A DNA stretch of 64,000 bases from Micropruina sonneratiae (lineage in GTDB: Bacteria; Actinomycetota; Actinomycetes; Propionibacteriales; Propionibacteriaceae): the NCBI RefSeq assembly GCF_025972045.1, contig NZ_JAPDHX010000004.1, positions 186,001 to 250,000 on the forward strand, given 5' to 3'. Shown in pieces: positions 47,991 to 57,200 of this stretch. How positions within the stretch are numbered: the first letter of the stretch is position 1; each line of letters starts with the position of its first letter. The notes beneath the pieces were generated by a model. The model did no database searches, had not been told where the DNA came from, and worked only from the letters and a program-made list of their open reading frames with translations. A program made the translations under genes and the position numbers.

Positions 47991-49501
47991 GCGATCAGTC
48001 GCAGTCACCCTCGGACCCTAACAACGGTCAGCAGCCTAGCCCCGGCCTCGGTCGGCGGGCTGTCGGCGGTGCGGCCGTGACGATGGCGGCCCAAGCCGCA
48101 AAGATCACCATCCAGATGGTGTCCGTCATCACGCTGGCGCGCCTTCTGACACCGCAGGATTACGGGCTCATTGCTATGGTGACGGCTCTCATCGGCGTAG
48201 CCGACACCTTTCGCGACTTCGGCCTCAGCTCAGCGGCTATTCAGGCGCCGACGTTGTCACGGGGACAGCAGGCCAACCTGTTCTGGGTGAACACCGGGTT
48301 GGGCGCCTCGTTGACCGCCCTTGCATGTCTGTGTGCGCCTCTCATCGCAGCCTTCTACGGCCGGACTGAGTTGACCGCCATAACCCTTGCAATGGCGTTT
48401 TCTTTTCTGATCAATGGAATGGCGACCCAATACCGCGCCGATCTGTATCGACGCATGCTGTTCAAGCGATTGGCGCTTGCAGACATTCTCGGGCCATTGA
48501 CGGGCCTGTTGGCTGCCATCGGCGCTGCTTGGTACGGACTGAGTTTCTGGGCCTTGGTCATCCAGCAGTTGGTTGCCCTGGCCGTGGCATTGGCGGTCAT
48601 GGTGATCACGGCCCGCTGGCTTCCGGGCGGGTGGGACCGGGCGGCCGGTGTGCGCTCGTTCATAAGCTTCGGCTGGCGGCTCGCCGGCTCGCAACTCGTC
48701 ACCTACCTCGGCAACAACATAGACACCATCATGCTCGGCCTCCGCGTGTCAGCCGCGCAGTTGGGGGTGTACAACCGTTCGTACCAGTTGATCGCTGTGC
48801 CCATGTCGCAGATTAGGGGGCCGCTGAGTACCGTCGCCATTCCAGTTCTGGCCCGCGTACAGGACGAGCAGGATCGTTTCCACAGATACGTCGCGATGGG
48901 CCAGATGGTTCTCGGGTACACCCTTGTCGTGGGCCTGGCAGTCGCAGCAGGAGCGGCTGAGCCGTTGGTGGCCCTCCTGCTCGGCGCGCAGTGGGCGGAG
49001 GCTGTGCCGCTGCTTCGCCTTCTCGCCGTCGCCTCCGGTCTGCAATTGCTCTCGTTCGTCGGCTACTGGGTCTACGTGTCGAAGGGGCTCGTTGGCCACC
49101 TCCTGCAGTACTCATTCATCTCGACGGCGATTCGGATCGCCTTCGTAGTCTCCGGCTCCTTCTTCGGTGTCATCGGTGTCGCTTGGGCGATGGCCCTGTC
49201 TCCCCTCGTAGCGTGGCCCCTGTCGTTCTGGTGGCTCTCGAGACGTGCGAGCATCCCCATGCGAGCCCTGTGGCTCGGCGGCATCCGCATTGTCGCGTTC
49301 GCCTCAGCGATCGGGGGCTGTGCGGGACTCGTCGAATACTTGACATGGGGGCAGAACACCATTGTGCGCCTGGCGTTGATCCTGCTGGCAGCCGTGGCTA
49401 CCTACCTCTTGCTGGCTCTCATTCCGCTGTTCCGGCGCGACCTGTCCGCTGCCCTGGGGATGGTGAGGCAGAACCTTCGACGCGGTCGGAAAGAGGGCTG
49501 A
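47987..49501 (+). CDS. Wzx-type polysaccharide flippase (WzxC/MOP superfamily)
   Basis: 504 residues starting GTG at 47987, overlapping the FrhB-like gene. About 14 membrane helices; LARLLTPQDYGLIAMV and FRDFGLSSAAIQ are the first-repeat signature of the PST/WzxC group, and LGVYNRSYQLIAVPMSQI the middle segment. Moves lipid-linked repeat units across the membrane for the Wzy-like polymerase encoded upstream. Confidence 0.92.
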   Translation: MSDQSQSPSDPNNGQQPSPGLGRRAVGGAAVTMAAQAAKITIQMVSVITLARLLTPQDYGLIAMVTALIGVADTFRDFGLSSAAIQAPTLSRGQQANLFWVNTGLGASLTALACLCAPLIAAFYGRTELTAITLAMAFSFLINGMATQYRADLYRRMLFKRLALADILGPLTGLLAAIGAAWYGLSFWALVIQQLVALAVALAVMVITARWLPGGWDRAAGVRSFISFGWRLAGSQLVTYLGNNIDTIMLGLRVSAAQLGVYNRSYQLIAVPMSQIRGPLSTVAIPVLARVQDEQDRFHRYVAMGQMVLGYTLVVGLAVAAGAAEPLVALLLGAQWAEAVPLLRLLAVASGLQLLSFVGYWVYVSKGLVGHLLQYSFISTAIRIAFVVSGSFFGVIGVAWAMALSPLVAWPLSFWWLSRRASIPMRALWLGGIRIVAFASAIGGCAGLVEYLTWGQNTIVRLALILLAAVATYLLLALIPLFRRDLSAALGMVRQNLRRGRKEG

Positions 49502-49564
49502 GCGCTCAGCCACTCGCCGGACCTGCACCAACTGCCAGGGCCTCCCGGCTAGACTGCGCGTGCT

Positions 49565-50650
49565 ATGAATGGCGCGGGGATTGTGTTGTGGGCGCAGGAG
49601 CGGACGGCGAATCTAGGAGTTGCAGCTCTGGCCGCGGGCACCCGACGCTTGGGCAACTCGGCCTGGCCGGACATGACCTTGACGACTCAGTACTTCGCCG
49701 ATGGGACAGCGCCCGCGACCATCGCGTCTCCCAAGCTTCTACTGAAGGATCTCGTCCTGGACAACGTGGGGCTCAGACGTTGGCTTCGCCAGCACGCGGT
49801 CGCTCTGGACACTCGCATGGGCGACTCGTTCGCCGACATCTACGGCCTGCATCGGCTGCGCAACTTGGTTGCCATGGGTGAGTTCGCGCGGCGCAGCGGC
49901 ATTCCGCTGGTCCTCACGCCGCAGACGATTGGTCCGTTCAAAACGCGCCAGGGACGGCTTCTCGGAGCACTCTCGGTGCGCAGGGCCGACCTGGTGCTCT
50001 GCCGCGACCCCGTCTCTGCCGAAGTAGCGTCCGACTTGGGCTGCAAGAACCCGATCCTCGCCACCGATGTGGTGTTCGCACTTGACACGCCGCCGCCGCA
50101 GGGATCGTACGACGTGCTCGTGAACGTCTCGGGCCTTTTGTGGAACACCGACAGCCATGGTCCCTCCACCGATTACCGGTCCATAGTGCGAACCGTCGTC
50201 GACGCCCTTCGCCGTGCCGGCCGCGAGGTGACTTTGCTGGCGCATGTCCTGGATGCGCCGACCGTTGACAATGACGTGCCCGTGGTCAGGGCCCTGGGCA
50301 AGGAGTGGAACCTGCAGGTTGCGATCCCCAGCGGACTGGATCAGGTACGGAGCATACTGGGCGGCGCTCAACTGTTGATCGGGTCCAGGATGCACGCATG
50401 CCTCAACAGCCTCTCGGTCGGAACCCCGGCGATCGCCCTGGCCTACTCCAGGAAGTTCGCTCCCCTGCTTACACAGTTGAAGTGGCCAGGGGTCGTAGCG
50501 CTGTCCAGTCCCCAGGCAGCGGAGCAAGCCGTGGAGCTTGCGTTGCGCGGAGATTTGGCCGCGCTGGTGCCCAGGACGCGTCGTCTGGCCGACGAGGCGC
50601 TCGGAGCAGCCACTGCGGCCCTTCGGGATCTACCCCTACGGAAGAGCTAG
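49565..50650 (+). CDS. Polysaccharide pyruvyl transferase family protein
   Basis: 361 residues. GDSFADIYG, LTPQTIGPF, ADLVLCRD, and the C-terminal GSRMHACLNSLSVGTPAIALAYSRKF are the CsaB/WcaK-type signature. Adds a pyruvate ketal from PEP to a sugar of the repeat unit, giving the polymer a negative charge; in other bacteria such groups bind SLH proteins. Stop codon overlaps by four bases that of the convergent lipoprotein gene. Confidence 0.9.
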   Translation: MNGAGIVLWAQERTANLGVAALAAGTRRLGNSAWPDMTLTTQYFADGTAPATIASPKLLLKDLVLDNVGLRRWLRQHAVALDTRMGDSFADIYGLHRLRNLVAMGEFARRSGIPLVLTPQTIGPFKTRQGRLLGALSVRRADLVLCRDPVSAEVASDLGCKNPILATDVVFALDTPPPQGSYDVLVNVSGLLWNTDSHGPSTDYRSIVRTVVDALRRAGREVTLLAHVLDAPTVDNDVPVVRALGKEWNLQVAIPSGLDQVRSILGGAQLLIGSRMHACLNSLSVGTPAIALAYSRKFAPLLTQLKWPGVVALSSPQAAEQAVELALRGDLAALVPRTRRLADEALGAATAALRDLPLRKS

Positions 50651-51201
50651 GCCTTTCCGGAAAACTCTGCCGCCTGCGTCCCGCCCGCTACGGAAACATG
50701 CAACGTGACCGGATCTCGACGATCAGCCGCGATGAGAAACACCACCTGGGCCGTCGCCTGATCACCTGCTGCGATCACCTCGGGAAATGTGGTTGCCGGG
50801 GCACTGGTGGACTGGGCGGCTGCTCCGCCCTTTGAATCGGCCAGGGATACCTCGAGCGCTGCGGATCGGTAGTCTGCCGATGTCTCGTTGTGCAACTGCA
50901 GCGTGAATACCAATGCAGGGCCCGATCCCTCACCGGGCACCGTGGTCGTTACCTTGGTGGATGCCACCCCTGTCACGCTCACCGCGATCCCCGCCAGGTT
51001 CGCCTCCCCCTTCAAGCCCGCTCGGACCGGCGCAGGAGGCGTGACTGCAGTCGCCGTCTCCGTGACCGATCCTGGAGTCGGAGGCGCGCCGATCGGGCCA
51101 GGCGAACTCGAGCTCGTGCAACCCGCTGCTCCCACAGCCAGCACCAGCGTGGCTGCAAACGACATGCTCAGTCGTGCACAGCCACGCCAGGTGTAGGTCA
51201 C
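50647..51201 (-). CDS. DUF4352-like lipoprotein, partner of the giant beta-propeller protein (copy 2)
   Basis: 184 residues starting GTG at 51201, with GGAGGAAG directly upstream; the GTGA overlaps the stop of the giant gene, so translation is coupled. Lipobox GAAGC (cysteine 28), Pro/Ser/Thr linker, then an immunoglobulin-like domain (SGPALVFTLQLHNET, LEVSLADSKGGAA, AAGDQATAQVVFLI). It matches the lipoprotein at 26457 in domain, in the GE-SGPAL and L-DSKG motifs and in its position after a beta-propeller gene. Probably a membrane-bound partner or anchor for the giant protein. Confidence 0.75.
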   Translation of the reverse strand: MTYTWRGCARLSMSFAATLVLAVGAAGCTSSSSPGPIGAPPTPGSVTETATAVTPPAPVRAGLKGEANLAGIAVSVTGVASTKVTTTVPGEGSGPALVFTLQLHNETSADYRSAALEVSLADSKGGAAAQSTSAPATTFPEVIAAGDQATAQVVFLIAADRRDPVTLHVSVAGGTQAAEFSGKA

Positions 51202-54200
51202 ACTTCCTCCGCTTCGAAGCTTACGACAGTCACCACGATCGGGGTGTTGGTCATCGCGCCGCCAGTGTATGCCTTCAGGCCCACCGCGCCCGCGCCCTGC
51301 AGGCTGGAGGTGCTGTCCGTTGTGGTCACTTGGGCATCCGACGGCTCCGCTTCGCCGGACTTCCAGACCTTCGCCGCCAGCTGTGAGGTGCCGGTGCCGG
51401 TCACGTCCAGCCGAACGTTGACCGACTGGTTCGCTGTGAGGCCGAAAGTCGCCAAGGTGGTGGAGCGCAGGACGGTTTCCGTGCCGTTGACGACCTTGGA
51501 CAGGTACAACTGAACGGACCCATTCGTGTTGACTCGGACGGCGGCCATGTAGTAACTGGATGTGCCGTCTACGCGAGCCAGCACCTGGTGGCTGTAGGCG
51601 CCACCAGCGGGCGTCTTGTTCAGAGCGAAATCAGTCACGATGGACACGTCGCGCACCTGCACATCCGCAAGCCGAGCCAGCGGTCCTCGACCCGCGCCGG
51701 GAATCGAGATCACTCCATGGTCACCGTCAGCCGAGAACATCGAGTTCGCGTTGGTGGTCCACTGACCGCCTTCTTCGGCCTGACCCCACCCATTGGTCTC
51801 GGTGCGATCGAAGGAGTCGCTAGCGGCCTTCGGGAGGGCCGGCGCAGTAACACTCACGGACTTGGTCGTGGAGTCCTTGAGGCCCTCGGCGTCGGTAACT
51901 GTCAGCTTGACCGTGTACGTTCCAGCCTCGCTGTAGGTGTGCGTGACAGTTCGCCCCGCCCCGTCATGACCATCGCCGAACTCCCACGCGTAGCTGAGAC
52001 CTGGTGCGTCGTCCTGCGAACCGGAGGCGTCGAGCGACACGGTGAGGTCAGAAGTGTCGGCCTCAAACGCCGCACTGGGAGCCGCGTTCTCGGTCACCGT
52101 GACCGTCTTGGTGATCGAGTTGGTCAACCCGCGGCCGTCAGCGACGGTCAACGTGACCTGGTAGTCCCCCGGTTCATCGAAGGTGTGCGAGACCGTCTTG
52201 CCCGTCGCGGATTCACCGTCGATGTCCCAGGTGTAGGTCTCGACCTTCACGTCATCGGAGGATTCGCCGGCGTCGAGAGACACCTTCAAACCATCGGTCG
52301 ACGCGGCGAACTTGGCCACGGGCGCGTGGTTGACCACAGTCACGGTCTTCTCGACAGTCGTGGCGACACCGAACTCGTCGGTCACCGTCAGGGTGACGAG
52401 GTAGTCTCCGTCATCGCTGTAGGCGTGGGTTGCCGTACGTCCGGTCGCAGTTGCGCCATCTCCGAAGGTCCAGGCGTAACTGGCGATCTCGCCATCATCG
52501 CTGGACTCGCTGGCATCGACGGACAGAGTCCATTCCTGAGTCTCGGAACTGAACTTGGCGAGCGGTGCCGCGTTCGCCACCTCGACGGTCTTGGTGGAGG
52601 TCGAGGTCACTCCGCGGTCGTCCGTCACCGTGAGCTTGACGACGAAACTTCCGTCCCGATCGTAGGTGTGGGTCGCCGTCTTGCCATTGCCCGTGGCGCC
52701 GTCACCGTAGTCCCAGGCGTAGCTCGTGATGGATCCGTCGTCAGTCGACGCGCCCGCGTCGACAGACAGGTTCCAGCTGTTGGACTCGGCCGCGAACTTC
52801 GCCACCGGTGCCTGGTTCTCCAGGGCGCCGTCGGTATAGGGCTGGGCCTGGAAGTCGTCGACGCTTACCTGGGTCGGCAGGCTTGTGGTCGATCCGCTGG
52901 TGTAGAACCGCAGGCCGATGGCTCCAGCAGTCTGCAGGCTTGCAGTCGAGTCAGTGGCAGTGACGTTTGCGGCAGCCGGCTCGGAGCCGGAAGTCGCCCA
53001 GACCTTGCCCTCCAACTGTGTGGGGGAGTCGCCATGCACATCGAAACGGATCCGTAGCCGGTCACCGCCGGAGTAGGTGAGACCAGCGACGGTGACTGAC
53101 TTCAGCTGGGTTTCGACACCTGCGGCAACCCGCGAGATGTAGAGACGAACGCTCCCGTTAGTCTCCATCCGCGCCGTCAGCATGTAGTAGCTCGTGCCGT
53201 TGATGCGGGCCTTCACTCCGTGCATGTACGCACCGCCCGCTGCACGCTGAGCGAGCGAGAAGTCGGTGACGATCGTGACGTCCTTGGTGGAAACGCCCTC
53301 CAAGGTGGCAACCGGCCCGGATCCCGCCCGCGCCACACTGACCTGACCCATCGACCCGTCGGTGGCGAAGAATGAAGCCCCGGAATCGGTCCAGGAGCCC
53401 CCGATGTCGGCGGTTCCCCACCGGCTACCGGTGCGGTTGAACGAATCCTTCGCCACCACGGTCACCGCAGGTGCATCGACGGTCACCTGCCTGGTGACGC
53501 TGTCGGTCGCACCCTCGTTATCGGTCACGACCAGCGTGACCGTGTAGGTGCCGCCGGCGGTGTAGCTGTGCTCGGCGGTGGCACCGGTTGCGGTTCCGCC
53601 GTCCCCGAAGCTCCAGCTGTACGACACGATCGAGCCATCCACGTCGGTGGAGTTGGAACCATCGACCTGAACACTGTTCTGGTTCGTCGCCGGTTCGTCG
53701 ATCACGGCAGTGGGCTTCTTGTTCGGGGCCGCCACGGTCACCGACACCGAGGCGGCATTGGTTGCCCCCTTGTTGTCGGTCACCGTCAACGTGACCGTGT
53801 ACGTGCCTCCCTCGGCGTAGGTGTGCGAAACCGTGGCGTCGTCGCCGCTCACCTCAGGAGTGTCGTCGCCGAAGTTCCAGGTGTAGTCAGCGATGGAGCC
53901 ATCCTCGTCAGCCGAGCTGCTTCCGTCGACGTCCACGGTCAGTCCATCGATCGACGGATCGTCGATGGCGGCGACCGGAGCCTTGTTGGGCAGCGTCACC
54001 TCGACGTTCTTCTCAACCGTCGTTGAGACACCGCGGTTGTCCGTCACAATCAAGGTCACCTGGAAGGTGCCGCCGGCGGCGTACTCGTGGCTCACAGACG
54101 CACCGTTGGCCGGCGAGGAACCATCCCCGAAGTCCCAGCTCAGGTTGTCGACAGTTCCGTCAGGATCGCTGGCCGTAGAGGTGAAGGAGCACGCCCCCCC

Positions 54201-57200
54201 GGTGCAGGTCGACTCGAAATCGGCCACCGGAGCTGCATTGTAAGCGACGGAAGCCGCGTAGTGGGCCGCGACGCGTTCGGCGGACAGCACCTCGGCGTAG
54301 ACGGCCGTCTCGTCGATCTCGCCGCTGAACTGGCCGTTACCGGCCCAGGAAGAGTCGGAGCCCACGCGCCAGTAGCCGCTGTAGGGGTCGGTCACAGCAT
54401 CGGTGCTCGAGGCTTGGAGAGCGCCGTCCACGTACAGCGACATGCCCTCCGCGCCCAGGGTGGCTACAACGTAGTGCCATTGCCCGTCGTTGTAGCTGTT
54501 CGGCGACGTGATGGTGTGCTTAGTTGTGGCGTCGGCGCCGAAGGCAACGCGGCCGGACTCATCCACGAACACCATTCGATCTGTGACGGTAGACGTCCCC
54601 GTGTTGGAGTTTCCGAAGCCGATGATGCGCTGACCCGTCCCCGTCGTCTTGAACCAGCTCTCGACAGAGAAGGTTGTGGGTCCATCAAACATCTCGTTTG
54701 ACGCGACGTACTGGTCGCCGTCCAAGGTCAGTGCGTGCCCGCCGACGGTGACCGCCGACGCAGCGCCGAAGGTGGCGCCCGCCGCCGTACCGTCGTAGAC
54801 ATTCCGAGTCGTGTCATGGGCCGTGCTGCCCTGGCCTTCATCGAATCGCCAGAACAACTGTGGGCTGTCCGCGGTGACCGCCTGTCCGTACTCGTCAGAC
54901 GGCGCAGCCGACGCAGCCCGAACGCCGATCGATCGGGTGGTCGTGACCGACGAGCCAAGGTCATCGGTGACGGTCAACGAGACGACGTAGGTACCGGCGC
55001 CCGCGTAGGTGTGAGTGGGAGAGACGGTGGTCGCCGTGTGGCCGTCGCCGAAGTCCCAGGCGTAGGCAGCGACGGAACCGTCTGGATCGTGCGAGGCGGA
55101 CGCGTCGGCCGAGACGCTCAGGCCGTTCTTGGCCAGGCTGAACGTGGACACCGGAGGCTGGTTCTCGAACACGCCGGACGCACGGTAGTGGCTGCGCACA
55201 GTCGCAGCGGACAGCACGTGGTCGTAGATCGCAGCCTCATCAATCTGGCCGCTGAACGCACCCGAACCGGACCATGTGTTGTCGGTGCCGACCCGCCAGT
55301 ACCCGTCGTAGGCGTCACTCACGTTGTGCGCGTTGGTGCCGATCAACTCGCCGTCGACGTACAGGGCCATACCCGCGCTGCCGAAGGTGGCGACAACCTG
55401 GTGCCACGCGCCGTCGTTGAAGCTCTTGTCAGTGGTGATGGTGTATTCCTGACCGTTCCAGATACCGAATACGACCCGCCCGCTCGTGTCCAGGTACACG
55501 TGCTTGTCGTAGTTGGTCGAACGACCCTCGGCCGTGTTGCCGAATCCGATGATCCGTGCACCGGTAGACGTGGTGTTGAACCAGGACTCCGCGCTGAAGG
55601 TCGTCGGGTTGGTGAACAGCTCCTGCGAGGTGACATATCCGTCGCTGAAGCTGGCCGCCTTGTCGTCGGTGACGACCTGCGAGTCCGCCCCGAGCGTGTA
55701 GCCGCCGCGGTAGGTGCCGTCATGAATACTCGTCGAGTAGTCCGTGGCGGTCGTGCCGGCCGACTCGTTCAGCCGCCAGTAGAGCACTGGGTCGTCGGCG
55801 TGCACCGCCTGGCCATAGGGGTCGGTCGGGGCAGGCTGTTGCTGCTTCACGACCACCGTCTTGGTGACAACCGTCTGGGCGCCCAGGTCGTCGGTTGCGG
55901 TCAGGGTGATGGTGTAGGTCCCCACGGCTGCGTAGGTGTGGCTGACGGAAGTCTCCGTCGACACATCACTTCCGTCACCGAAGTCCCACTGGACGCCGGC
56001 GATGGACCCGTCCGGATCGGCCACGTCGGCGGAGAGGTCACACGCACCGAGAATGGTGCAGGATCCCTCGATGGACGCCGTCGGGTGCACGTTGTGCCAG
56101 GCACCCGAGGCCTTGAAGTGAGCCATGACGCGCGAAGCGTCGAGGACCCTCGGATACACAGCGACCTCGTCGATGGCGCCGGAGAAGTAGCGGTTCCCGC
56201 TCCACGTGCTATCACCGCCGACTCGCCAGTAGCCCGTGTAGGACTGCGACTGGGTATTGGCGCCGCTGGCAACGAGAATGCCGTCGACGAAGAGTTGCAT
56301 CCCGTTGGCGCCGATGGATCCGACGACCTGGTGCCACGCACCGTCGTTGTAGGAGTTGGCCGAGGTGATGATGTTGGTGGCCCCGTTGTAGGTGCCGAAG
56401 TTCAACTTGCCGTCGCTGGTCATGTAGATGTGCCGGTCATAGCTGCTGCTGGTGCCGGTGGCGCTGTTTCCGAAGCCGACGATCTTGCCGCCGGACGTGG
56501 TGGTCGTCTGGAACCACGCCTCCACCGAGAAGACCGTTGGGTTGACGAAGCTCGCATTGGACGAGACGAGGCTGTCGCTGCCGTTGAACCCCGCAGCCGC
56601 GTCGGACGCAACGACGTCCGAGGCCACTCCACGGGTGACGGTGGTGCGATAGGTACCGTCAACGCCCATGCCATTCGCGTCGGCGGCGGTGTTGTTCCCG
56701 CTCGCCTCATTCAACCGCCAGTAGAGGGTCGGGTCGTCCTGCACGACGGACGCGCCGTAGGCGTCCGTGGGCGTCGGCGGCACGTTGATCGTCCGCCCGC
56801 TCTTGGTGTAGTGGTCGCGGATCTGCGCCTTCGAAAGGGCCGTCGGGTAGATGGCAACGTCATCGATGGTGCCGTTGAAGTAATTCGACGACCCCGCGTT
56901 GGGCCAGCTGCTGGCGGTGTCACCGCCGATGCGCCAGTAACCGGTGTAGCTCTGGCCGTAGGTGACGCTGGGGTCCTCCCCCACCTTCATGCCGTCGACC
57001 CACAGGGTCATGCCGTTCTCGGACAGGGTGCTGACAACGTGATGCCACTGTCCATCGTTGTAGGCCTTGGCGGACGTCACGGTCTTGACGGCGCCGGGGT
57101 ACACACCGAAGGTGAGCCGCCCCGTGTTGGACATGTAGATGTGCCGGTCGTAGCTACCACTGTTTCCGGAAGCGGCATTTCCGAGGCCCAGCAGCTTGCC

